A stretch of 64,000 bases of DNA from Duganella sp. CF517. GTDB taxonomy: Bacteria > Pseudomonadota > Gammaproteobacteria > Burkholderiales > Burkholderiaceae_D. Location of the stretch: NCBI RefSeq assembly GCF_900110275.1, contig NZ_FODC01000008.1, forward strand, positions 1-64,000. The letters run 5' to 3'. A program made the translations under genes and the position numbers. The notes under the pieces are model-generated. The model saw nothing but the letters and a program-made list of their open reading frames with translations. It was not told the DNA's origin and did no database searches. Shown here piece by piece: positions 23,499 through 31,585 of the stretch; position 1 is the stretch's first letter; each line of letters begins with the position of its first letter.

Positions 23499-24374
23499 TT
23501 AAAAAACATTCTTGCTGTGAAGGACAAATTCGTAATTCTGACGCTGCATGTAGTCAGTTAGTAGGTCGTTATATGTCCTGATGGCGTCACGTAATTCTGC
23601 ATTGGCAGAGTAATCTTCAATTTCAAGGCGCAGCGCACGTTTGAGTGTATTGATACCAATCATCCTACCGTGTGAGTTCCATTCCTTGTGATTGCCCAAC
23701 TGTTTTGCAATTTGCTCCGCTCGTTCCGCCTTCTCTTCGGCAGTGACCGGTTGCCCAATCTTTGCAGCGTCTGTTCGATGCATAGCCCAGTCTTTAAACT
23801 TGTATTCAACCAGCCACTTCTTCAGCAAGCTGACAGACAAGTCCCTTGCTTGCTCATAGCGAGCCAGCACACCCTGGTCTTGGCTCTGAATAATTCCATA
23901 CTCAGCACCCGATAATGTGCCTTGGCGCGATTTCTCTATTAACTTCTCGTATTGGTCTAGATACCCCATCGCAGGCACATAGTCTTCGCGTCCCTTAACG
24001 GGAACTTGGGGGTCAATGGGCCCTAGGGAAGAGGAATAATCCATGTAAATTTTGTCGCCAGACATGCACCAGATTGTGCCGGCGGACATAGCAAAGTCGG
24101 GCACTATGAAGTGTACAGATGAGTAATGATGGCGAACAATCTCAACCATTTTCTCGACCATTTCAGCGCTACCGCCGCCAGTGCGAACAAAAATATTGAG
24201 CGTGTCCTTTTTCCCTGCTTGAGCGACTATTGCTTCAATGAAGTGCCGGAAGGGAATCAGGTAGTTGGGGTGGATTTGACCACAGTAAAACATTACGTCG
24301 CCGCCCAAAAGGTTCTCTAGCGCAGACGAGTAATCCTGAAGCTGATTACGAATCGTTGTATCAAAGATACGCAA
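23499..24374 (-). CDS. ClpP/SppA-fold serine protease, SDH-proteinase-like
   Basis: 291 aa from a TTG codon preceded by GGAG. The pattern IFVRTGGGSAEMVEKMVEIV, then VPDFAMSAGTIWCMSGDKIY with nucleophile candidate Ser97, and SSLGPIDPQVPV fits the serine dehydrogenase proteinase family (PF01972) of the ClpP crotonase fold. No signal peptide is present, so it acts in the cytosol. It lies at the right end of the element next to attR, a place for cargo, with a coupled 68-aa partner. Cytosolic ClpP-fold proteases appear in some phage-defence loci, but that use here is inference. Confidence 0.75.
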   Translation of the reverse strand: MRIFDTTIRNQLQDYSSALENLLGGDVMFYCGQIHPNYLIPFRHFIEAIVAQAGKKDTLNIFVRTGGGSAEMVEKMVEIVRHHYSSVHFIVPDFAMSAGTIWCMSGDKIYMDYSSSLGPIDPQVPVKGREDYVPAMGYLDQYEKLIEKSRQGTLSGAEYGIIQSQDQGVLARYEQARDLSVSLLKKWLVEYKFKDWAMHRTDAAKIGQPVTAEEKAERAEQIAKQLGNHKEWNSHGRMIGINTLKRALRLEIEDYSANAELRDAIRTYNDLLTDYMQRQNYEFVLHSKNVF

Positions 24375-24492
24375 TTTCTTCTCCAGATTTCATGTTGGTA
24401 ATTTAGTATGTACTTATACAGAGCGTCACGCAAGTTTCTTTGCGGGAATTTACAGCATTGTTGCGCTGCTGACTCAGTAACCCGGCAGAAAA

Positions 24493-24512
24493 ACCTACAC
24501 AGTGCCTACATG
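24493..24512 (+). repeat. right-end copies of the integrase arm-type repeat
   Basis: CCTACACAGTGCCTACATG (24494-24512) is identical to 8602-8620. The two CCTACA units are again 11 bp apart. It lies about 77 bp inside the right att site, while the left group lies about 130 bp inside attL. Confidence 0.72.
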
Positions 24513-24537
24513 ATTCTGAAAACTGACAAAAATGAGC

Positions 24538-24571
24538 AAAAGGGTTACAGGAAAAAATCCTGTAACCCTTT
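24538..24571 (-). terminator. element-supplied terminator for the rebuilt tRNA-Thr gene
   Basis: Perfect stem AGGGTTACAGGA / TCCTGTAACCCT (24541-24552, 24558-24569), extended by A-T pairs, with a five-base loop. Reading the minus strand it comes 19 bases after the tRNA 3' end and is followed by TTTTGCTCATTTTT. It takes the place of the original terminator, now at 8375-8407. Confidence 0.8.
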
Positions 24572-24588
24572 GAAAATGCTAGCTTTTT

Positions 24589-24665
<77 letters not shown>

Positions 24666-24691
24666 GAAACTTGTACGGGGCAAATTATACG

Positions 24692-25174
24692 CTATTTAAT
24701 CCGCGTGAGGGTGGGGCGCCCGCCCTTTTTGGGTGGGTCGTTGTCGTCCTGCGGACCGCTTGCGGCCTCGCTTTTGCCCTCCGGCGCCGGCGTCGGCACG
24801 GCCGCCAGCGACGGTCCCGGCACGCTGGTTTCCTGCGTCGGTTGCGGCGCGTCGGCGCCGCCCGCCTGCGGCTCGAACGCCATGCCCTGGCCGTTTTCGT
24901 TGGCGTAGATCGCCATCACGTTGTTGACCGGGACGTAGATTTCGCGCGAGACGCCGCCGAAGCGGGCGTGGAAGCGGATGCTGTCGTTGTCCATCTTCAG
25001 GCCCGAGGTGGCGCCGAAACTGATGTTGAGGACGATTTCGCCTTTCTTGACGTATTCCATCGGCACGGTGGTCGAGGCGTCGACCTTGACGGCCAGGTAG
25101 GGCGTGTAGCCGCTGTCGGTGCACCACTCATAAATGGCGCGCAGCATGTAGGGCTTGGTAGAGATTTCGGACAT
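24692..25174 (-). CDS. sspB: ClpXP protease specificity-enhancing factor
   Basis: 160 aa from MSEISTKPYMLRAIYEWCTD. SspB binds ssrA-tagged proteins and hands them to ClpXP. The N-terminal 110 residues carry the conserved fold (TPYLAVKVDASTTVPMEYVK, IRFHARFGGVSREIYVPVNN). The tail is Pro/Ala-rich and ends KKGGRPTLTRIK, the short ClpX-binding module typical of SspB. It follows sspA on the same strand, the normal arrangement. Confidence 0.95.
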   Translation of the reverse strand: MSEISTKPYMLRAIYEWCTDSGYTPYLAVKVDASTTVPMEYVKKGEIVLNISFGATSGLKMDNDSIRFHARFGGVSREIYVPVNNVMAIYANENGQGMAFEPQAGGADAPQPTQETSVPGPSLAAVPTPAPEGKSEAASGPQDDNDPPKKGGRPTLTRIK

Positions 25175-25274
25175 GGTATTCCAGACTACGGTAAAACACG
25201 GCACGCCCCCGGTTCAACACGGTGGGCGCGCCGATCATTTCAACTAAACATCGGCGTTTCCGCGATCGAACCGA

Positions 25275-25886
25275 TCAGCGGCGCATGACCTTTTCCGACG
25301 GCGTCAGCGCTTCGATGTAGGCCGGACGCGAGAAGATGCGCTCGGCGTACTTCATCAGCGGCGCGGCGGTCTTCGACAATTCGATGCCGTAGTGGTCCAG
25401 GCGCCACAGCAGCGGCGCGACGGCCACGTCGAGCATCGAGAATTCGTCGCCGAGCATGTACTTGTTCTTCAGGAACAGCGGCGCCAGGGTCGTCAGGCGG
25501 TCGCGGATTTCCGCGCGCGCCTTGTCGTGGCTCTTGTCGTTGCCCTTGGCGCGTTCGCTTTCGAGCACGTGCACGTGGACGAACAATTCCTTCTCGAAAT
25601 TGAACAGCATCAGGCGCGCGCGCGCGCGCATCAGCGGGTCGGCCGGCATCAGCTGCGGATGCGGGAAGCGCTCGTCGATGTATTCGTTGATGATATTCGA
25701 TTCGTACAGAATCAATTCACGCTCGACCAGAATCGGCACCTGACCATATGGATTCATGGTCGAGATATCTTCCGGCTTGTTGAACAAGTCGACGTCGCGC
25801 ACTTCAAAGTCCATGCCTTTTTCGAACAGGACCAGACGGCAGCGCTGCGAAAATGGGCAGGTTGTACCCGAGTAGAGAACCATCAT
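25275..25886 (-). CDS. sspA: stringent starvation protein A (GST-fold RNA polymerase partner)
   Basis: 203 aa with a GST-like fold: N-terminal thioredoxin-like domain (MVLYSGTTCPFSQRCRLVLF, MNPYGQVPILVERELILYES) and a helical C-terminal domain. SspA binds RNA polymerase and alters transcription in stationary phase. The gene lies between petC and sspB, as usual in this lineage. Two adjacent ATG codons start it; AAGGAA lies upstream. Confidence 0.95.
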   Translation of the reverse strand: MMVLYSGTTCPFSQRCRLVLFEKGMDFEVRDVDLFNKPEDISTMNPYGQVPILVERELILYESNIINEYIDERFPHPQLMPADPLMRARARLMLFNFEKELFVHVHVLESERAKGNDKSHDKARAEIRDRLTTLAPLFLKNKYMLGDEFSMLDVAVAPLLWRLDHYGIELSKTAAPLMKYAERIFSRPAYIEALTPSEKVMRR

Positions 25887-25969
25887 TTTTTGTAGTTCCT
25901 TAAAAACTAAGGGGGTGAGCCCGCGAACGGATCACCCCGGATCGATCGCCCGCCAACGGCGGGCATCGC

Positions 25970-25996
25970 AAAACAAGCGCCGGGCCAGCCGGCGCT
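25970..25996 (-). terminator. terminator of the petABC operon
   Basis: On the minus strand an AGCGCCGG...CCGGCGCT stem (25976-25983, 25989-25996) is followed by TTGTTTTG. It begins six bases after the petC stop. A second hairpin GCCCGCC-AAC-GGCGGGC lies further on in the sspA leader. Confidence 0.75.
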
Positions 25997-26001
25997 CTCG
26001 A

Positions 26002-26766
26002 TTATTTAACTTCTTTCCAGAACGACGCGTTCAGGCGCCATGCCAGCAAGACGAACAGGGCCATGAACAAAACCACCGCCACGCCCAATTTTTTGCGGGT
26101 CTGCGCCGCAGGCTCCGCCATCCACTCCATGTAACCGACCAGGTCGGCCACCGCGGTGTCGAATTCCAACTTGTTCATGCTGCCGGCCTTGACCTGCTCG
26201 AAGCCGGCGAACTGGTGCACCATCTTACCGTGCTCGTGCGGATCTTCCACCTCGACCGTCTTGATCGTCTGGATGCCCTGCAACTCCCACAGCACGTGCG
26301 GCATCGCCACGTTTTCCAGCACCCGGTTGTTCCAGCCGGTCGGACGGGTGTCGTCCTTGTAGAAATTGCGCAGGTAAGTATACAGGTAGTCGCCGCCGGT
26401 GCCGGCGCCCGACGATTTGGCCCGCGAAATGACCGACAGGTCCGGCGGCACCACGCCGAACCAGACCTTGGCATCCTTCGGACGCATGTTGGTGGTCATC
26501 ATCTCGCCGACCTTCTCGCCGGTGAACAGCAGGTTCGATTTGATCTGCTCCTCGCTCAGGCCCAGGTCCTTTAGGCGGTTGTAGCGCATCGACGAGGCGT
26601 TGTGGCAGTTCAGGCAATAGTTGACGAACAGCTTGGCGCCATGTTGCAAGGCGGCCATGTTATTCGACCGGTCCGGCGCCTTGTCGAGGGCGACGCCGCC
26701 TTCGTTGGCGAACGCCAGGGCCGGCAGCAGGGCCAGCGCGGCCAGCAATTTCTTTGCAAAATTCAT
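26002..26766 (-). CDS. petC: cytochrome c1 of the bc1 complex
   Basis: 254 aa from ATG 26766, chosen for its AGGA and the signal peptide MNFAKKLLAALALLPALAFA. The heme c motif is CLNCHNASSMRYNRL. The mid-region GVVPPDLSVISRAK carries typical bc1 sequence, and a C-terminal membrane anchor (VVLFMALFVLLAWRLNASFW) closes it. Third gene of petABC; it passes electrons from the Rieske centre to soluble cytochrome c in the periplasm. Confidence 0.97.
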   Translation of the reverse strand: MNFAKKLLAALALLPALAFANEGGVALDKAPDRSNNMAALQHGAKLFVNYCLNCHNASSMRYNRLKDLGLSEEQIKSNLLFTGEKVGEMMTTNMRPKDAKVWFGVVPPDLSVISRAKSSGAGTGGDYLYTYLRNFYKDDTRPTGWNNRVLENVAMPHVLWELQGIQTIKTVEVEDPHEHGKMVHQFAGFEQVKAGSMNKLEFDTAVADLVGYMEWMAEPAAQTRKKLGVAVVLFMALFVLLAWRLNASFWKEVK

Positions 26767-26800
26767 GTCATGTCCTTTATCTACTTTAGCCAAGGTACGG

Positions 26801-28213
26801 TCAGTGCGCGTGGAAGACGACGCGGTCGGGCACTTTTTTGAACGTGCCCATCGCGCTCCACCATGGCATGAACAGGAAGAAGCTAAAGTACAGCAGGGTG
26901 CACACTTGCGACACCAGGGTGCGGCCGTCGGTCGGCGCCAGGGTGCCGAGGTAGCCCAAGGTCAGGAACGACAGGAAGAACACGGCGTACACATACTTGT
27001 GCCAGGTCGGACGGTAGCGGATCGACTTGACCGGCGACTTGTCCAGCCACGGCATGAAGGCCAGGATCACCACCGAGCCGCCGAAGAACACCACGCCCCA
27101 GAACTTGGCGTCGAGGATCTGCGGCAGCATGCCGATGATGGCCACCAGCGCGATGACGGCGATGGCGACTTTGACCAGGCGCGGCAGCTGCGACTTGAGC
27201 CAGACGAACACCACGTAGGCGGCCACGAAGAACATCAGCACCCACATGAAGTCGGCGGTGGTGGCGCGCAGCACCGAGTAGAACGCGGTGAAGTACCAGG
27301 TCGGGGCGATGTGCAGCGGGGTTTTGAGCGAGTCGCCCGGCAGGAAGTTGTTGTACTCGAGGAAGTAGCCGCCCATTTCCGGCGCGAAGAACACGACGGT
27401 GCTGAAGATCAGCAGGAACACCGACACGCCGAACAGGTCGTGCACCGTGTAGTACGGGTGCGACGGGATCGAGTCGACCGGGTGGCCGTCCGGGCCCAGG
27501 TTTTCCTTGACCTCGATGCCGTCCGGGTTGCTCGAGCCGACTTCGTGCAGCGCGATCAGGTGCGCCGCCACCAGGCCCAGCAGCACCAGCGGGATGGCGA
27601 TCACGTGGAACGCGAAGAAGCGGTTCAGCGTGGCGTCTGAGACGACGTAGTCGCCGCGGATCCACAGCGACAGGTCCGGCCCGATCAGCGGGATGGCGCC
27701 GAACAGGTTGACGATCACCTGGGCGCCCCAGTACGACATCTGGCCCCATGGCAGCAGGTAGCCGAAGAAGGCCTCGGCCATCAGGCACAGGAAGATGGCG
27801 AAGCCGAACAGCCAGATCAGTTCACGCGGCTTGCGGTACGAGCCGTACAGCAGGCCGCGGGTCATGTGCAGGTAGATGATGATGAAGAAGGCGGAGGCGC
27901 CGGTCGAGTGCATGTAGCGCACCAGCCAGCCCCACGGCACTTCGCGCATGATGTATTCGACCGAGCCGAAGGCCAGGTTGGCGTCCGGCTTGTAATGCAT
28001 GGTCAGGAAGATGCCGGTGACGATCTGCAGCACCAGGACCAGCATCGCCAGCGAGCCGAAGATGTACCAGAAGTTGAAGTTTTTCGGGGCGTAGTATTTG
28101 CCCCATTGGTCGTTCCATAGCTTGGTCAGGGGGAAGCGGTCGTCGACCCAGCCAAGTGCTTTTTGTGCCACCGGCGCGTTCGCCGGCAGTTTTGTCTCTT
28201 TGAAAGCCGCCAT
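26801..28213 (-). CDS. petB: cytochrome b of the bc1 complex
   Basis: 470 aa, with the full set of about nine membrane segments. Heme-b histidines lie in segments such as LVRYMHSTGASAFFIIIYLH and FFAFHVIAIPLVLLGLVAAH; the quinol-site PDW-type loop is seen around SIPSHPYYTVHDLFG. The length is a little above average because of an extended C-terminus ending RVVFHAH. It overlaps nothing and sits three bases from petA, clearly in one operon. Confidence 0.97.
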   Translation of the reverse strand: MAAFKETKLPANAPVAQKALGWVDDRFPLTKLWNDQWGKYYAPKNFNFWYIFGSLAMLVLVLQIVTGIFLTMHYKPDANLAFGSVEYIMREVPWGWLVRYMHSTGASAFFIIIYLHMTRGLLYGSYRKPRELIWLFGFAIFLCLMAEAFFGYLLPWGQMSYWGAQVIVNLFGAIPLIGPDLSLWIRGDYVVSDATLNRFFAFHVIAIPLVLLGLVAAHLIALHEVGSSNPDGIEVKENLGPDGHPVDSIPSHPYYTVHDLFGVSVFLLIFSTVVFFAPEMGGYFLEYNNFLPGDSLKTPLHIAPTWYFTAFYSVLRATTADFMWVLMFFVAAYVVFVWLKSQLPRLVKVAIAVIALVAIIGMLPQILDAKFWGVVFFGGSVVILAFMPWLDKSPVKSIRYRPTWHKYVYAVFFLSFLTLGYLGTLAPTDGRTLVSQVCTLLYFSFFLFMPWWSAMGTFKKVPDRVVFHAH

Positions 28214-28216
28214 GAT

Positions 28217-28825
28217 TTACGCCTCGCCTTTCTCGTCTTTGCCAATGACCAGCTTGTTGTCGCTCAAGAACATGTAGCGCGGCACTTGCAGGTTGTCCGG
28301 CGCCGGCTTGTTTTTAAAGACGCGGCCGGCCATGTCGAAGGTCGAGCCGTGGCATGGGCACAGGAAGCCGCCTTCCCAGTCGTCCGGCAGCGACGGCTGC
28401 GGACCGGGGGCGAACTTGGACGAGGGCGAGCAGCCGAGGTGGGTACAGATGCCGACGGCGACGAGGATGTCGGGCTTGCGCGAGCGCCATTCGTTGCGGG
28501 CGTATTCGGGCGTGAATTCTTCCGGATTGCGTTTCGATTCGGCGTCGGCGACCTTGCCGTCGGTCTTTTTCAGCGACGCCACCATCTCCGGCGTGCGCTT
28601 GAGGATCCAGACCGGCTTGCCGCGCCATTCGACGGTCGTCATTTCGCCGGGGTTGAGCGCCGAGATGTCCACCTCGACCGGCGCGCCGGCGGCCTTCGCC
28701 CGTTCCGACGGCTGGAAGGTGCTCACCAGCGCCCCCGCGGTTGCCAGACCCACTACACCACCCGCCGCGCCTGTTGCGACGAGCAAACCGCGACGGCCGG
28801 AATCGACCTGCTTTTCGTTACTCAT
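28217..28825 (-). CDS. petA: Rieske iron-sulfur subunit of the bc1 complex
   Basis: 202 aa. The N-terminus carries a twin-arginine-like signal anchor (SGRRGLLVATGAAGGVVGLA). The 2Fe-2S motifs are CTHLGC and CPCHGSTFDMAGR, with the connecting loop GGFLCPCHGS. First gene of petABC. Electrons pass from quinol at cytochrome b through this centre to cytochrome c1. Confidence 0.97.
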   Translation of the reverse strand: MSNEKQVDSGRRGLLVATGAAGGVVGLATAGALVSTFQPSERAKAAGAPVEVDISALNPGEMTTVEWRGKPVWILKRTPEMVASLKKTDGKVADAESKRNPEEFTPEYARNEWRSRKPDILVAVGICTHLGCSPSSKFAPGPQPSLPDDWEGGFLCPCHGSTFDMAGRVFKNKPAPDNLQVPRYMFLSDNKLVIGKDEKGEA

Positions 28826-29118
28826 ACAAACCCCAATCAGTCAAAGTGCGAACAAAATCTGGAAACCGCGAACAATCCTGAAAACGAAAACTTGATGAAG
28901 CACGAATGTAGCTTCTAGCAACCTTAAATTATAAGGTAACCGTGTAGCGAATTAAAGCAAAAACGTTGCCGTAACCCCAATTTGGGCGATTTGCGCACCG
29001 TTTTGGGCTTGATTTTTGGCCGACTCTGCCCTATGAGGACGCCCGGCCGTTTTGCTAATTGATATAGGTCAAACTTATAACGTAAATCGCTGTGCAAATG
29101 CGCGAACGGCAAGCGTGT
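28826..29118. other. divergent intergenic region petA / mscL
   Basis: About 290 bases AT-richer than the surroundings without a gene. On the minus strand TATAAT (28928-28933) is a possible -10 for petABC, about 100 bases before the petA start, but no good -35 is seen at 16-18 bases. Nothing else is recognisable up to the mscL promoter. Confidence 0.4.
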
Positions 29119-29147
29119 TTGGAATCTAATTGAAAAAATAGTATGAT
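29119..29147 (+). promoter_or_regulatory. mscL promoter
   Basis: TTGGAA (29119-29124), a 17-base AT-rich spacer and TATGAT (29142-29147) form a good sigma70-like promoter about 40 bases before the mscL start codon. Confidence 0.65.
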
Positions 29148-29188
29148 CCACACGCAGTTTTGTTCACAAATGACCACACGCCGAGGAT

Positions 29189-29620
29189 ATGAAAATGACA
29201 ATGATGCAAGAATTCAAAGAATTCGCGATGAAGGGCAATGTGGTCGACCTCGCCGTTGGCGTGATCATCGGCGGCGCCTTCGGCAAGATCGTCGATTCGC
29301 TGGTCACCGACATCATCATGCCGCCGATCAGCAAGCTGTTCGGCGGGCTGGACTTCGCCAACTACTATATCGGCCTGAACGGCCAGGCGGCCGGCCTGAG
29401 CCTGGCAGAAGCCAAGAAGCTGGGCGCCGTGTTCGCCTACGGCAACTTCGCCACGATCCTGCTCAACTTCATCATCCTGGCCTTCGTCATCTTCCAGATG
29501 GTGCGGCTGATGAACCGCGCGCGCAAGCTGCGCGAGCATCCGGTGGTGACGCCGCCGCCGGCGCCGCCCGCCGAAGACATCGTGTTGCTGCGCGAAATCC
29601 GCGACGCGCTCAAGAAATAA
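29189..29620 (+). CDS. mscL: large-conductance mechanosensitive channel
   Basis: 143 aa. Starts MKMTMMQEFKEFAMKGNVVD and continues LAVGVIIGGAFGKIVDSLVT, the conserved first membrane helix that lines the pore. The second helix is LLNFIILAFVIFQMVRLMNR, followed by the cytoplasmic helix with a Pro-rich linker (VTPPPAPPAEDIVLLREIRD). It opens under membrane tension to release solutes on osmotic downshock. Confidence 0.97.
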   Translation: MKMTMMQEFKEFAMKGNVVDLAVGVIIGGAFGKIVDSLVTDIIMPPISKLFGGLDFANYYIGLNGQAAGLSLAEAKKLGAVFAYGNFATILLNFIILAFVIFQMVRLMNRARKLREHPVVTPPPAPPAEDIVLLREIRDALKK

Positions 29621-29657
29621 TCTGGAACAACCAAGGACGCCGTCCACCGGGCGGCAG

Positions 29658-30836
29658 ATGCAAGCTATGCGACGACTCTGGTTATTGTTTGCGCAAACGG
29701 TGACCGTCGTTTTGGCGCTGTATTTCGTCTACGCGGCCGTGATGCCGCAGGGCGCCGCGCCCGTGCGCCTGCAGCAGATGGGCAGCCCCGAGCGGCCGGC
29801 GGTGATGCTGGAGGCCGGACCGGGCAAGGCGCCGGCGTCGGCCGTCGGCTCGTACCGGGCGGCGGCCGGGCGCGCGATGCCGGCCGTGGTCAACATCATC
29901 ACCAGCAAAAAGCCCAAGCACCGCAAGCATCCGCTGCTCAAGGATCCGTTCTTCAAGAAATTCTTCGGCGACCGCGACGGCGAGGGCGACGACGACGAGG
30001 CCAGCCTCGGCTCCGGCGTCATCGTCTCGGCCGAGGGCTATATCCTGACCAACAACCACGTGGTCGAGGCCGCCGACGAGATCGAGGTCGTGCTGGCCGA
30101 CGGCCGCAAGGCCGCCGCCAAGGTGGTCGGCACCGATCCGGAGACCGACCTGGCGGTGATCAAGATCGCGCTCGACAAGTTGCCGGTGATCGTGCTGGGC
30201 CAGCCCGAGCAGTCGCAGGTGGGCGATGTGGTGCTGGCGATCGGCAATCCGTTCGGCGTCGGCCAGACGGTGACGATGGGCATCATCTCTGCGCTGGGGC
30301 GCAACAACCTGCACATCAACCACTTCGAGAACTTCATCCAGACCGACGCCGCGATCAACTTCGGCAACTCGGGCGGGGCGCTGGTCGACGTCACCGGCAA
30401 CCTGCTGGGCATCAACTCGGCGATCTATTCGCAAAGCGGCGGCTCGGTCGGCATCGGCTTCGCCATTCCGGTGTCGACCGCCAAGACGGTGATGGAGGCG
30501 ATCATCAAGTCCGGCCACGTGGTGCGCGGCTGGATCGGCGTGGAAACGCAGGAAATCACGCCGGAGATGGCCAGCAGCTTCGGCCTCAAGCGCCAGAGCG
30601 GCGCCATCATCGCCGGCGTGGTGCGCCACGGCCCGGCCGACAAGGGCGGCATCAAGCCGGGCGACATCCTGCTGACGGTCGACGGCAAGCCGGTCACCGA
30701 CACCAACGGCATGCTCAACCTCATCGCCCAACTGACGCCGGGCGAAAAAGCTAAAATGACGATCCTGCGCAAGAGCCGCGAAGCGACGGTCGACGTCACC
30801 GTCGGCAAGCGTCCGGCCAGCGCCAAAATAAAGTAA
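29658..30836 (+). CDS. degS: DegS/HtrA-type serine protease with one PDZ domain
   Basis: 392 aa. An N-terminal membrane anchor (LWLLFAQTVTVVLALYFVYA) precedes the trypsin-like domain with triad His134 (TNNHVVEAAD), Asp164 (DPETDLAVIKI) and Ser238 (FGNSGGAL), then one PDZ domain (GIKPGDILLTVDGKPV). One PDZ and an anchor fit DegS/AlgW/HhoB rather than DegP, which has two. It acts in the periplasm in quality control or sigmaE signalling. A very acidic Asp/Glu loop lies at 108-117. It follows mscL by 37 bases. Confidence 0.9.
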   Translation: MQAMRRLWLLFAQTVTVVLALYFVYAAVMPQGAAPVRLQQMGSPERPAVMLEAGPGKAPASAVGSYRAAAGRAMPAVVNIITSKKPKHRKHPLLKDPFFKKFFGDRDGEGDDDEASLGSGVIVSAEGYILTNNHVVEAADEIEVVLADGRKAAAKVVGTDPETDLAVIKIALDKLPVIVLGQPEQSQVGDVVLAIGNPFGVGQTVTMGIISALGRNNLHINHFENFIQTDAAINFGNSGGALVDVTGNLLGINSAIYSQSGGSVGIGFAIPVSTAKTVMEAIIKSGHVVRGWIGVETQEITPEMASSFGLKRQSGAIIAGVVRHGPADKGGIKPGDILLTVDGKPVTDTNGMLNLIAQLTPGEKAKMTILRKSREATVDVTVGKRPASAKIK

Positions 30837-30844
30837 ACCAACCC

Positions 30845-31534
30845 ATGCATTTACGCGACCTGACGCAATTCCTCAAAGAACTGGCCGACAACAACAACCG
30901 TCCGTGGTTCATCATGAACAAGCCGCGCTACGACATTTTGCGCGAAGAATTCCTGCAGGTGGTCACCGAGATGATCGCCGGCGTCGGCAAGTTCGATCCG
31001 GCGGTCAAGTTCAGCAATCCGAAGAAGGCGATGTTCCGCATCAACCGCGACGTGCGTTTCGCGCATGACAAGAGCCCGTACAAGACGCGCTTCTCGGCGG
31101 CGGTGGCGCCGAACGACATGCGCCGTCCCAGCCAGACCGGCGGGCCGACGTACTACATGCAGATCGACGGCCAGGGCAGGTTGCTGTTCGGCGCCGGCGA
31201 GTACATGCCGCCGGCGGGGCGCTTGAAGGCCTTGCGCCAGCACATGGTCGACGACGCGGCCGGGTTCAAGAAGGTGCTGAAGAACAAGAAGCTGCGCCTG
31301 ACGTTCGGCGACATCCGCGACGAGGGCAAATTGATGCGTCCGCCGAAGGGCTTCGACGCCGATCACGAGCACATCGAATACATCAAGCTGAAGAGCTTTT
31401 TCGTGTGGACCGAGATCGACGTGCCGATGAACCAGCCGGAGTTGCTGGTGCCGCTGATCGTCAACGGCCTGAAGGACGCGTTCCCGCTGGTGCAGTGGAT
31501 GCGCGAAGCCAAGGAAGAAACCGAGGCCGAGTAA
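30845..31534 (+). CDS. DUF2461-family protein
   Basis: 229 aa matching the TIGR02453/DUF2461 family over its full length: FLKELADNNNRPWFIMNKPR, MFRINRDVRFAHDKSPYKTR, GGPTYYMQIDGQGRLLFGAG. The biochemical role is unknown in general. It begins eight bases after the protease stop and ends at a terminator shared with gpsA. Confidence 0.88.
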   Translation: MHLRDLTQFLKELADNNNRPWFIMNKPRYDILREEFLQVVTEMIAGVGKFDPAVKFSNPKKAMFRINRDVRFAHDKSPYKTRFSAAVAPNDMRRPSQTGGPTYYMQIDGQGRLLFGAGEYMPPAGRLKALRQHMVDDAAGFKKVLKNKKLRLTFGDIRDEGKLMRPPKGFDADHEHIEYIKLKSFFVWTEIDVPMNQPELLVPLIVNGLKDAFPLVQWMREAKEETEAE

Positions 31535-31539
31535 TCAGA

Positions 31540-31571
31540 ATCACCCCGGAGTTACGCGTCTCCGGGGTGAT
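31540..31571. terminator. hairpin between convergent genes
   Basis: Perfect 12-bp stem ATCACCCCGGAG / CTCCGGGGTGAT with an eight-base loop, between the DUF2461 gene (plus) and gpsA (minus). No long T-run on either side, so efficiency is uncertain. Confidence 0.7.
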
Positions 31572-31585
31572 GTCGCCGCCCGCGG

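Noticed and set aside
29143..29703. Plus-strand frame overlapping mscL
   Set aside because: Arg/Gly/Ala-rich shadow of the real mscL frame.
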